Below are positions 1-10,000 of a stretch of 64,000 nt of DNA, in pieces. Positions within the stretch are counted from its first letter, which is position 1, and the number at the start of each line of letters is the position of its first letter. The stretch is from Pseudoalteromonas rubra (GTDB lineage Bacteria > Pseudomonadota > Gammaproteobacteria > Enterobacterales > Alteromonadaceae), in NCBI RefSeq assembly GCF_001482385.1, contig NZ_CP013613.1:1-64000 (forward strand). The letters run 5' to 3'. The position numbers were made by a program, and so were the translations under genes. The notes under the pieces are model-generated. The model was given only the letters and a program-made list of their open reading frames with translations. It did not search any database and was not told the DNA's origin.

Positions 1-372
1 TGTTCATTGGGTCAGACCTATGTCGATGGCGAATGCCAGGGTACGCCGACCAACTATACCACCTGGCAAAGTGCCCTGGTGGCGGCCAGTCGTAACCAGA
101 CCTATGCGCAAAAAGGGCAGTGGCGTTTGCCCAATATCAAGGAGCTGGGCTCTCTGGTCGAGCGCTCCTGCGTTGCCCCGGCCATCAATCTGGGCACCTT
201 TCCCTCGACCCCGTCGGCCGCCTACTGGTCAAACACCTTTGATGCGGATCAGGTTAATCAGGCCGCCGGTATCAAAGGGCGTATCGTGGACTTTACCGAT
301 GGCACTGAGTTCCTGACCGATGTCAGTTTACACCGACTGGTTCGCATGGTGCGTGATCTCACGGCGCAATAG
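1..372 (+). CDS. C-terminal part of a DUF1566 (Lcl-type) domain protein, cut by the window edge
   Basis: The frame is open from the first base and ends at 372, so this is the 3' part of a longer gene. The visible 123 residues carry the hallmarks of the DUF1566/Lcl C-terminal domain: WRLPNIKEL, a following SL(V)ER region, the aromatic-rich AYWSNTF and a terminal VRMVRDL. This domain is common in exported or surface proteins of gammaproteobacteria and their mobile elements, and its biochemical function is not established. No signal peptide can be judged because the start is outside the window. The next gene is 125 bp downstream on the same strand. Confidence 0.75.
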   Translation, partial: CSLGQTYVDGECQGTPTNYTTWQSALVAASRNQTYAQKGQWRLPNIKELGSLVERSCVAPAINLGTFPSTPSAAYWSNTFDADQVNQAAGIKGRIVDFTDGTEFLTDVSLHRLVRMVRDLTAQ

Positions 373-497
373 CGGACGCTCAGCGGCACTGATCTGCTTG
401 TGCGTTTCAGTGTCTGCACCTCGGCCTGCGTGGTGCGCAGGCTGCCTAATCTTGCCATAACAGGCATTCCCCCGGAACGACAAAAGAGGAGGGGCGT

Positions 498-1097
498 GTG
501 GACAACCTGTTGTTTCAGGTCGGCCTTTTACTGATCGTCAATTCGCTCTTGCGCAGCCACATCAAAGCACGCTCAGGTCGGGCGATGTATCTGGTTTTCT
601 TATTGGGTGTGCCACTGCATGAGTTTGCCCACTGGGTGGCGGCCAAAGTGAGCGCCTGTCAGATCACACAGTCACAATTTATCCCCCGGTTTACGCATCG
701 CCAGCTGGGCTATGTGCAGTATGTCTGCCCCTGGCCGCAGCCATTGCGGGCACTGATCCATACCTGGGTTGGTCTGGCACCCGTGTGGTTAGGTGGCCTG
801 ATATTGGTCGGATCACCGGGAGGCGACCTGGCCCAGACGTCACCCGGAATGACGCTCCTGTATGGTGCCCTGGGGGTGATCATTGCACAGTGCATGTTAC
901 CGTCTGGTCAGGATCTCAAGATTGCGCTGCCGGGGTTATTGATCCTCAGTGCGGGGGCAGCCCTGCTGCTTCGCCCGGCACACATGATGAGCGTCCTTGA
1001 GCATGTGATTGTTGCGTTACAGACCCCATTGAGTTGTCTGTTAGTGTATCAATTATTCGCGGTGCTGGTCATTGAGGGGGGGCGTCTGGCAAGGTAA
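498..1097 (+). CDS. Membrane protein with an HExxH zinc-protease-like motif
   Basis: A 199-residue protein starting at GTG 498 behind a strong ribosome site (GAGGAGGGG, 486-494). The sequence is very hydrophobic, with about five candidate membrane segments. The second segment region contains HEFAH (about residue 42), an HExxH motif inside a helix. Further along, a PSGQDLK stretch could supply an acidic third ligand, as in M50-like intramembrane metalloproteases. What is seen is the motif and hydrophobicity; the protease assignment is inference, because M50 sequence landmarks beyond these are not obvious. It follows the DUF1566 gene but has its own ribosome site. It could act in regulated intramembrane proteolysis, or be a degenerate family member. 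Confidence 0.6.
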   Translation: MDNLLFQVGLLLIVNSLLRSHIKARSGRAMYLVFLLGVPLHEFAHWVAAKVSACQITQSQFIPRFTHRQLGYVQYVCPWPQPLRALIHTWVGLAPVWLGGLILVGSPGGDLAQTSPGMTLLYGALGVIIAQCMLPSGQDLKIALPGLLILSAGAALLLRPAHMMSVLEHVIVALQTPLSCLLVYQLFAVLVIEGGRLAR

Positions 1098-1222
1098 CAG
1101 GGTGACAGCCTGGTGGTGAAGGTCTGCAAGGGTGAGAACATTTTTGTGGAGTAATCCGGGATAGCGCATTATTATGTAGCCACACGGATCACCCCATAAC
1201 CCTGTTGCAGACTTTGTACATT

Positions 1223-1879
1223 ATGAATATTCAGCACGTTCTGAGCGATAGCTTCTTGTCATTAAATCAGCCAAAAGAATCCTTTTTGTATGCCGTGGTG
1301 TCTGACTTTCTGTCGCAGTCGTTTGCGGTCTCAGAAATCAAAAGCTTCCAATGGCTGGAAGCGGCATTAGAGTGTGCCAGCAAAGAGGTCTACAAACAAA
1401 TTGAGCATGGCACCTATCTGTTCCCGACATATAAAGAGCGTCTGATGGGGGTCATCACGGATTATCTGGTGAGTCGGATTGGGTGCAGTGCAGAGCAGCT
1501 GGCCGAGCACCTGGAGCTGGAACTGCACCGCTATTGTGCGACCCCGATGGAATGTGCTGCCGGCGAGCTCATGAGTGATATTCTTGAGCATCAGGCGTAC
1601 TGGTTGTGTGAGTTTTTATGCTTTATTTATTGTCTGGAAAATCACATCGACACGCGACCGAATGAGGTGTATCTGAACGGCCGTTACTCGGTGTTTGCGG
1701 ATGCCCACAATGAGCGACTGAAGATCCACCAGAGTGCGTTACGACTGATGGAGCGGGGGCAGATTGAAGTGAATGATTATAAGGATCTGGAGCTCTATTT
1801 TGCGGACTTCTTTATGCTGCTATTTTCCAAAGACGAGGTCTTACAGCGGCGCATTGCCAATGGCATTAAAGTGTCCTGA
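1223..1879 (+). CDS. Conserved-looking hypothetical protein, 218 residues
   Basis: A soluble, acidic, helix-rich protein with no signal peptide and no family I recognise. It contains many Glu/Leu-rich helical stretches and several Cys. The ATG at 1223 is chosen as start; a TTG at 1205 in the same frame is an alternative, and neither has a convincing ribosome site. About 125 bp of non-coding DNA separates it from the upstream membrane protein gene. The gene converges on the H-NS-like gene at 1952-2356. Function unknown. Confidence 0.55.
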   Translation: MNIQHVLSDSFLSLNQPKESFLYAVVSDFLSQSFAVSEIKSFQWLEAALECASKEVYKQIEHGTYLFPTYKERLMGVITDYLVSRIGCSAEQLAEHLELELHRYCATPMECAAGELMSDILEHQAYWLCEFLCFIYCLENHIDTRPNEVYLNGRYSVFADAHNERLKIHQSALRLMERGQIEVNDYKDLELYFADFFMLLFSKDEVLQRRIANGIKVS

Positions 1880-1951
1880 GCACACCCTGTGCGCCCGGAT
1901 AACGACTTGCTCGGTTACCGCGGCGCAGGCATAGACAGGGGGGAGGCGCGT

Positions 1952-2356
1952 TTAATCGACCCGGTATTGCTCGATGTCGTCGTGATCAATGAGGTTTTGA
2001 AACACCAGCGGGCGACGCCCCCGGCCAGACCACTCATGCACTTTGCCGGCCTCATCGACATAGCGGTAGCGGATCACGGCTTTGCTGCCTTTGGGCTTCG
2101 CGCTGGCGGTTTCTCTGGCGATATTGACCACATCTTCTTCTGATACCCCCAGCTCAGCGGCCATGCGGGCAAGCTGCTTTTTGACGGTGTCTTTGCGGAT
2201 CTGCTCAGTCTGCTCGGTTTCCTGCTTTTTCGCGATCAGTGCATCAGTGAGCTGCACAAATTTACGCTGATACTGTTGCACCTCCTGGCTGGTCAAAGCC
2301 TGAAACTCTCTGGTCAGTGCCCGTTTTGATTGAATGGATTTCAAAAAAGTGGTCAT
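1952..2356 (-). CDS. H-NS family nucleoid-associated protein
   Basis: A 134-residue protein. The N-terminal two-thirds is charged and coiled-coil-like, as in the H-NS oligomerisation region (about residues 10-85). The C-terminus has the H-NS DNA-binding signature: YRYVDEAGKVHEWSGRGRRP (about 97-116), equivalent to the Y-x-D-x-G-x3-x-W-x-G-x-G-R-x-P pattern. H-NS proteins bind AT-rich DNA and silence it. Plasmid-borne copies are known to reduce the fitness cost of incoming DNA and to moderate transfer genes. Start is ATG 2356 with AAGGGA upstream. It is the last gene of a minus-strand set with the two genes upstream, about 60 bp away. Confidence 0.85.
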   Translation of the reverse strand: MTTFLKSIQSKRALTREFQALTSQEVQQYQRKFVQLTDALIAKKQETEQTEQIRKDTVKKQLARMAAELGVSEEDVVNIARETASAKPKGSKAVIRYRYVDEAGKVHEWSGRGRRPLVFQNLIDHDDIEQYRVD

Positions 2357-2416
2357 TCGATTCCCTTTTATTGGCCTGTGCGGATCGCGTTTTGACGCGA
2401 CTTCAGGACAGTTGTG

Positions 2417-2854
2417 TTACGCAATCTCTTCATTGTAATTGAAAAGCTGCTGGTAAAACAGCTGCCATATTTCGCCATCTCTGGCGCTCAGCGGCAACGT
2501 GCTGTGGCGCAGCCGATCGCACGCGGTGATGACCTGATCGAGTGACGCTTGTTGTTGTAACGCCAGTGTCAGTCTGGCCTGTGCCAGCATGTCCTGTAAG
2601 GCGTAAGGGCAGGGGAGGTCGGACAGACTGTGCCACAGCAGCAGTGCCAGGTGCACATCCTGGCCATCGTCCACGGCGAGCGACTCACCCGGTATACAGC
2701 ACGCGCGCACAAAGGCACGCACCAGTAACGCCCGCAGCCCGTCCAGATAGTGCGTCAGATCATCGTCAGGCGCACTGTTGGCGACCGCCGCCAGGGTGTC
2801 GGTGAACAACGGCAAGGCGTAAGCCTGCAGGGCACTGTGCGTAAAGAGGTTCAT
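2417..2854 (-). CDS. Hypothetical protein, 145 residues
   Basis: A leucine- and alanine-rich, probably all-helical cytoplasmic protein with no signal peptide, no membrane segment and no recognised motif. Its ATG overlaps the stop codon of the upstream lipoprotein gene (ATGA at 2851-2854), so the two are almost certainly translationally coupled. The H-NS-like gene follows about 60 bp downstream on the same strand. Co-location with a lipoprotein and H-NS gives no clear functional clue. Confidence 0.65.
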   Translation of the reverse strand: MNLFTHSALQAYALPLFTDTLAAVANSAPDDDLTHYLDGLRALLVRAFVRACCIPGESLAVDDGQDVHLALLLWHSLSDLPCPYALQDMLAQARLTLALQQQASLDQVITACDRLRHSTLPLSARDGEIWQLFYQQLFNYNEEIA

Positions 2855-3381
2855 GGTTGCGCTCCTGGTAAAGGGTGAGGGTGGCTGAGGATTGGGTCAA
2901 AGTCACTCAGCGCCAGACTGTCGGCCTTTTTCAGCTCATACACAGCCCCCTTGTCATCTTCCATGAGCAGGAAGGTCGCTCCCAGGTGGAAGATCAGCGT
3001 TAAATTGGGGCTGGTGAATGTAAACTCTGTGAGTTGCCCAAAGGACTCTGCGTGGGTGTTCGGCTGGCATCCGGGCCAAGGCTGGTCGGGGTCGGGAGAG
3101 GAGGACGCGGCACTCAGTACACCGGGGATGGGGCGGTTAGCACCGCCTAATCGGATCCCCTCGGCGGAGATCACCAGATCGAATGCCTGATCGAGTATAA
3201 ACTGCTGCTTACACCACCCGGGGTTGTAAATCCAGTGTCCCGTCAGGGCATCCAGTTGCGACGATGACACCGCTTTGAGGTGTAACCGGTTGGCAGCGTG
3301 CTGTTGCGGTGCCGGCTCTGTGTGTCTGTCACATCCCATCAGCATGCCGACTAAACACACAGTAGCGAGGATTTTTCTCAT
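2851..3381 (-). CDS. Lipoprotein of unknown function
   Basis: A 176-residue protein beginning MRKILATVCLVGMLMGC, a signal peptide with lipobox LMGC, so it should be lipidated at Cys17. The mature part contains a GHWIYNPGWC segment, a Pro/Ser-rich stretch and a C-terminal FLLMEDDKGAVYELKK region that resembles the small beta-sandwich of envelope proteins. The start at 3381 is preferred to one 15 bp upstream because it begins the signal peptide; GGAG lies 8 bp before it. First gene of the minus-strand operon that continues to 1952. No family recognised. Confidence 0.7.
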   Translation of the reverse strand: MRKILATVCLVGMLMGCDRHTEPAPQQHAANRLHLKAVSSSQLDALTGHWIYNPGWCKQQFILDQAFDLVISAEGIRLGGANRPIPGVLSAASSSPDPDQPWPGCQPNTHAESFGQLTEFTFTSPNLTLIFHLGATFLLMEDDKGAVYELKKADSLALSDFDPILSHPHPLPGAQP

Positions 3382-3440
3382 CTGCAGGGACTCCAAAGTA
3401 GACCAATCAGGGTGGCTGCTTGTCCACCAATAGGGCCATT

Positions 3441-3532
3441 ACCCTAAATGAAATCGCCCCATAAGGCGCGAATTAGGCGCCACGAAATAAGCCTGTCTAT
3501 TTTTTTTAGGGTGCCCGGAGGGGGCGTATAAT
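3441..3532. promoter_or_regulatory. Intergenic control region with an inverted repeat and a -10-like box
   Basis: Between the divergent genes at 3381 (minus) and 3568 (plus). ACCCTAAA at 3441-3448 and TTTAGGGT at 3505-3512 form an 8-bp inverted repeat. Between them lie GC-rich half-dyads (GGCGCG, GGCGCC). TATAAT at 3527-3532 is a perfect -10 box for the plus strand, but no -35 consensus is seen at the right spacing, which fits an activator-dependent promoter. The activator is not identified; the FlhDC-like pair at 41.3-42.2 kb is one candidate by inference only. Confidence 0.4.
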
Positions 3533-3567
3533 CCGGCCCATTGACCCGCGAGCTGCAAAGAGCGTAC

Positions 3568-3846
3568 ATGAAACAGATCTTCGCCCTAATCGAACAAATA
3601 GAGCACTCCCGCATGAGCTATGAGGATTTCCTCGACATTGAAGCGCAGTTGCAGACGTTATGGATAGCGGTACGGGAGGAGCAGGCGCCCGCCTCGGTCT
3701 GCCTGCTGGCCGATATCGCACTTAACATCTGTCAGGCGATCCGGATTGCCAACATACAGGGCTCCTTTTCAATGGACATTCAGGGCTACGTCGCCAGCCA
3801 GTCTTGCCAGTACTGGTTGAGTAAGTTTCACGCTATGACTGGGTGA
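3568..3846 (+). CDS. Small hypothetical protein, 92 residues
   Basis: Begins MKQIFALIEQIEHSRMSYED and is predicted soluble and helical. The ATG at 3568 is favoured over a TTG at 3541; the ribosome site is weak (AAGAG, 9 bp upstream). A consensus -10 box lies about 36 bp upstream. No family is recognised. Its short length, its position behind a regulated-looking promoter and its separation from the giant gene downstream suggest an independent small gene. Confidence 0.5.
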   Translation: MKQIFALIEQIEHSRMSYEDFLDIEAQLQTLWIAVREEQAPASVCLLADIALNICQAIRIANIQGSFSMDIQGYVASQSCQYWLSKFHAMTG

Positions 3847-3886
3847 TGGTGTGATTGGTTGTGCTGTACCTACCTGCGTGTGCCCC

Positions 3887-3942
3887 CGACCCCCTCAGAG
3901 GATCACTTGTTACTGAAGTACAGGCCCAAGGTTGGGGGGTCG
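3887..3942. repeat. Inverted repeat upstream of the giant surface-protein gene
   Basis: CGACCCCC at 3887-3894 is repeated in inverse form as GGGGGTCG at 3935-3942, with a 40-bp loop. It lies 65 bp before the ATG at 4008. It could be an operator or an RNA hairpin in the leader; no T-run follows, so it is not a standard terminator. Confidence 0.35.
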
Positions 3943-4007
3943 TAAATCACGCATGCCGATGGTTACCCGGGTAGAATTGTGCCGATCACGAATGTCTGGA
4001 GTAGCGA

Positions 4008-7000
4008 ATGAAAATCAAGCACGTTTTTGCACTGGTAGCAGCAATGGCAGTGTGTGGAGCCCATGCTGAAATCATCCAGTACCAGTTTAATCATGCTCAG
4101 AGTGGGGCGGTTACCGCTATCAGTCCCAATGCGCCAATTGAATATCTGAGTGCCAAAGGCAACATCCGGTTTGTGTTGTCTTCTGGTCTGGACCGCAAAA
4201 TTCGCTTACGACTACTCAACGCACAGGGCACGCAAATTGCGCAGCAGGAAAGTTCTTTGATCACCCCCTCAGATCGGCTGACGGTGGACGGGAGAAGTTA
4301 CTACGGCAAAGAACTCTATGTACAGGCACCCGGTGAAGGTGAATATCAGGTGGTTCAGGAGGTTCTGTCGACCAATGGAGACATAGTACAAACCTTTCGT
4401 CGGCAAATTGCCATAGATACCACGGCACCGGTGGCCAATACCACGCTGTGGGTCAGCGGTGACAGGGGGTATAATCAGGTCTACACCGGGGATCTGTGGA
4501 AACTCGGTATGGGTGGCTCCGGACAGGGGATCATCAATATGAGTGAGTTGACCGATGACACCATGATCGACAATGTCACGATGGAGCTCTATCGGCAAAA
4601 TGGCCAGCTATACCATATTCGGCCAGCCAGCTATGATCTGCAGACACAAAAAGCGGTCAGGCGATATGACGCAGGCTTATTTCCGAGCTCTAACCTGGAC
4701 GAAGTGTTTACCCTCAAAATGATAGCCCGGGATGTGGCAGGCAATTTTATTACCGCCACGCAAAAGGCGATGTTTGACAACGTCAATAACATATCCGGGC
4801 GGCCTTTTGCTGTGTATGATCCGGATGTCACGGCAGAATTAGTCCCCGGTGCCGCAGGGTTCGTGCCCTATGAGCACGGTATGACAATCAAAACCAATCC
4901 GATCAAATTACTCTATCGCATTCCTCGCCTGGACTGGCACGAATATCGTCTGGGGGGGGTGCACGTTGTGAATGGCATTGGTGAGAGTAAAGTCCTGCAT
5001 GTGAACAGTGAGTATGTGTACTTATACCTGTCAACACCGCACAACGCGCGCGGCACCAACGACGTGCGCTTTGTTAACTTTGGCACCTGGGGATCAATGG
5101 GGCTGGATTACGATTTGAAGCTGTCTGACTATGCACCTAAATCGCCCCTCCCAGAGAAGATTGAGTACAACTATTCAGACATCGGGTGGTCAAGCTGGCA
5201 TCGTTACTATATTCACAACAGCAAATTGCCGGTGAGCATCAGCGGCGTGAGGATCACCGCACAATCCCGGCCTTACCCACAAACCTTCTCTCACAGCGGG
5301 GTGAGTTGTGTGATCCCTGCAGGACAGACATCCTGTTCGGCGTCATGGCAGCGTACGATGGCGAAGGGAACCCGGGGATACCTGCATGACGCCATGTCTT
5401 TGCGTAATGAAAGTGGCACGCTGATGGCCAGCCGTGCCTGGGCAGAAGTGAACTGGAACGACAGTGAATATCCTCAGGTCACCCCTGAGCATGATCCCTT
5501 AACCAATACCCTCACTGCCTATATATTTCAGGCAGCCCGGGGGGCATACTTTGATCGCCTGCGGTTGCGGGGCGCCTGGCTGGAAGACCGCCATGGCAAT
5601 CGCTTACAGGTAGACGGCGGCAGAAGCGCAGAAAGTGGCGGGAACTATACCTACACATGGGATCTCGATACCTTGCCTGAAGGGACCTTTGAGGTGTATG
5701 TCGTGGCGGAAGAAATGCACGGCCCGACGACCCGTGAATCTGCCCTGACCATCACCTCTGACAGAACGGCGCCGACCTTGTCGGTGAGTGTACGTGGCGA
5801 CGGTCAGGTGACGTCTCTGGATGACATTGTGATCACGGCCTCGGATGCAGTGTCTGCAATTCATTTTGAGTCGGTGCGCCTGCAAGGCGGTCCGGCCCGG
5901 GAAGATATTTATTTGTCCACCCGTCAGCTCAGCAGCAATACTTATGCACTGGCCTATCCGGTGATGTTTCCCAGCATGAGTGTGGGAGAGGGCTATACGC
6001 TGACGGTGACCGCCGCGGATGAGCAAGGCAATGCACGCACTGAAACGCTGAGCTTTGACTATCAGCCCCGTCAGGTTGCCATGCTCAATGACGATGCCCA
6101 GTTACGCCTGCCGAACATTAACCGTACCATACTGCGGCTGAACGGGTTAAACCCGATTTACTCCGATGTGGTTAAGCTGGGGGATGGCAGCAAAGTGCAC
6201 GGGACCTATCCGATTTACGTGACCGTGCGCAGTGACGCCCAGGGCAGTGTGGTGGTCGAAGGCACCGAAGTGGCGCCGGGTCAGACGGTCACGATCACCA
6301 ACGCGTATAACTTTGATGCCCATGACAATCGTTATGACTTGTCATTGCATCCGGCCGATCCGACTATCAGAACGCAGGGCAGTTTGCTGATCGGCTCAAC
6401 CGCACCGAACGCGCCGATTTTGGTGACTGGTTATGACTTTGTTGAGCTGGCGCAGGAGACCAGTTATAACGCGGAGCCTCTGGCCGTGGTAGAGCGCCTG
6501 GCACTCAACATGAAGCTGACCGGCACCAGCAACTTCTGCCGCACTTTGACGACCGATCCCGCCGTGGCTGCGAATTCTGACCCTTATGCAAACCCCAGCT
6601 GTCTGGTCCGGTTTGATTCACCACTGGTGAAAACGGCTTTGTCACACAATGGCGATCAGGTGACTCTGAATGGCTATGTGTCATCTTTAAAGACCCAGAG
6701 CGTGCGGGCCCGCGTGTACACGTATGGCTATCGGGGAGAGCTGATCCAGCTGGCGGATGAATTATATGCCATCACGCCTCGCTCTCCCAATGGTACGCTC
6801 CCGACGACCTTACTTAATGCCAAAGCCACCTTGCTGCATGAAATTGAAGCACTGGATGTGAAGGCCGCATTTGAGGCATTTAAAGGGTGCCAACTGACCG
6901 ATATCCGTGAGCAGGCGATCGAGTTCGCTTTTGACAATACCCCGGATGACATACTGCCGCGTTGTCTGGTTGAGTGGCAGTCGTTTCCTGACGGGATCGT

Positions 7001-10000
7001 TGCCTTGCCCGGCACCGAGTCTCTGGGTGGCTATGCTCAGACGCTCGGCGACAGTGAAATTCGCTGGACCATCTCGATTTTTCACAATGGCAGCGATCCG
7101 ATCACCCTGGCACAGGGCCAGCATGCCCTGTCAGTCATTGCGCCCACTGCGCCACACTTACAGAGCACACAGTTGCGCCTGAGCAATGGCACCATGACGC
7201 AGGGAGAGAGTCATTTTGTGCGTGATAGCCGTGCTGAGACGTCGGCTTTGTTATTTAGCGTAGCCGTCAGGGACTATCCACAGCGGATTGTGATTGGCGA
7301 TCTCGGCTGTGTGGTCCCGGCTGGCCAGAGCGAATGTCAGGTGCCACTGAAAGTGGGCCCGCTTGGTGATAAGCAAACTGAGATCCAGGGACGTATGGCG
7401 CTGCCCATCGACATTGATGCCACCCGACCTTATTTTGCCCCTCGTGATCAGGGTCATTTTGAACATGACATTGTCTGGGATTATACGCCCCCTAAGATTG
7501 ACAGTGTCCACATCAATAATGCCCAGGATGGCAGAGAGCTGGTTGCGACCGTGGCACATGAACAGCTGACGCTGACGCAGGATCAGGTCGCGGTGGTGGT
7601 TTACTCGCCGTTTGCGCAGACGCTCACTGACAATACCTGGCGGCTTTTGGATCCCACTTTGACCTTCCTGGTGGATGACGCTATCGAGTTCGAGCAGGCC
7701 GTTAAAATTGATGACAATGTGTTCTTTTTTGACCATGAGAAGCGGGACTTGGATGTCAACAACACCACTGCACCGCTGAGTATTAGGGTAATAGGGAATT
7801 ATCTGGTCTATCTGTATAGCTTTCATTCGCTGCCCGATGGTGCTTTTCGCTTTGCAATGAATGTGCGAGATCATTACACCAACGGGGCCGACTATGAGCA
7901 TGAGACCTTTCTGATGCAGCGTACAGTCCCGCAGATCCAGCTGAGCTTTTTACGCGACCGGCTGAGAAAAAATGTCGATGGGATTTATTTTCTGGATGAC
8001 TTTGGCGCGGTGACCAACCCCGGCTGGGATACACAGAATGAAATTTATGAGGCCACGTTTGGCGGTATCGCACTGACACTGACCGACGATTTGAACGAGC
8101 CCCGGGAAAACGTGAAATTTTTTGCCGGTGACGTGAGTGCGCTGACGCCAGGACAGAGCTATCCCCTGATTGTTAAAGCCAGGGACACCGCCGGTAATAT
8201 CATGGTGCTGAGCGAAGACATGACCTATGCGCCGTCGAGTTTCAATATTAAAACTAGCACCGGCAGCAATGTATTGTATGAAAAGTCTCAGCGTGGCACA
8301 GCGTATATTTCACAACGCTTGTATCAATGTAATTTTGCCGGCTCGCGCGAGCTTGCGGTGTCGCTCAGTCGTCCTGCCCGCAAGGGATGTTATGTGGCCA
8401 TCGATCATATGCCCGATGGTATGGACAGTGTGTTTCAGGGCTGGGCAGTGACGGTCACCGGCTCGGTACTCTCTAAAGAGGACAATGAAATCACCTACAG
8501 TGTGTATGTGGTGGATCAGGATGGCGATGAGGTCCGTGTTAAAACGGATTCGCTGGCGTGGGATGTGAAACCGACCGAAGCGATGACACTGACACTGAAT
8601 CCGATGGTTAAGCTGGCAGACAATGTCATTGGGGTGACGCCAGAGGCACCGGTGTTGTCGCGCTATACCATTGAAGACGTGTCCGGTGAAGTGAATATGT
8701 CAATCTTCAGGGGGGAGCTGCACAGTGAGGAGTTTATCAGCCAACGCAGTCATAAACCCATTTATGATCTCTTTGGGGTGATCCGTGACGATGATGTCAC
8801 ATCGCGCACGGTCTTCGATCGCTACCAACTCAAAGTTGGGGCAACCTACAACCTGGCACCGGACATTGGCGTGCACGACACCCGGGATGTGATAGTACTG
8901 CCGTCACGCCGTACGGCGCTGAACCTGAGTATGGATAATGGCACTGAGTTGCTCAGTACGGACAGCAGCACGGTGACGGCACATATGGGGTTGTGGTCCT
9001 GGAAAGACAAACAAAGTCAGTATGATCCCCGTACTATGGGGGAGTGGGACATTTACATTGCGTATAAATCGAATACCAATGACGAAGTGATCCTGACCGA
9101 TACAAAGATGAGCGATGGGGACGGACGTGCGCAGTTTACCGTGGAAATGGCAGATCTGTTCCGTAAAAGCAGCTCGTTTTATGCCGTTGCCAAAGTGCGT
9201 TCACCCCATGCTGAGTACAGTCATACACTCAAGTCTACCCCTTTGTTTGTACGCTTATTGCTCGGCACCGGGGTTGAGGGCAAACTCAGTAGTAACATGG
9301 TCAGTGGTAAAGCCCCGTTTACCACCCTGATCCGGTACGAATACGACTCACTGGAAGATATGGTGGCAGGGAATGATATGCGCTGGGAGGTCTCGGAGGA
9401 CCAGCAAAGTTGGCGTGAACTGACGCAGTTCAGTGGTCGCTCTGCCATTCCTTATCTGATGAGCGAGGTGGGAGACAAGTACATTCGGGCCATCGTGACC
9501 AATAAAAATACCCAGGAGAGCAGTACCTCAGATACGCTGCGGATCAGCGCGTATAACAAAGCCAACCTGTCCATCAAGGGGCCAGCGCAGGTCTATGCCG
9601 GGCAGAATGTGATGCTCAGCATGTATAACTATGTGGACGTGCTGAATGCCCATGATGGTGTCGCTATGTGGTCAGAAGACGGTGGTGCAAACTGGTATGA
9701 GGGGTCGACGCAGCAGCGTTTTGTGGCCACGGAAGAAACCAAGCTCATCATGGGTAAGTTTAAATATGCTTCGACCACCGACGGCGCCGGGAAAGCGGCG
9801 TGGTCACAGGCGCGTTATTATCTGCGTCCGGTGGCACCTCGCCCGGTCATGGCACAGATCCGCGCGCCACACTTAATTGAGATAGGCGAGCCCATCACGG
9901 TCACCGGGCAGGTAATGAACGCCAATGGGGGGGTTGATCTGCCCATTCGCTATGAGTGGCACCTGCCTGACGGCAGTGTTCGTACCGATGCGTCATTTGA

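Noticed and set aside
7251..7901. 216-codon minus-strand frame within the giant surface-protein gene
   Set aside because: Antisense shadow of a GC-biased beta-repeat gene; no start signal and no family likeness.
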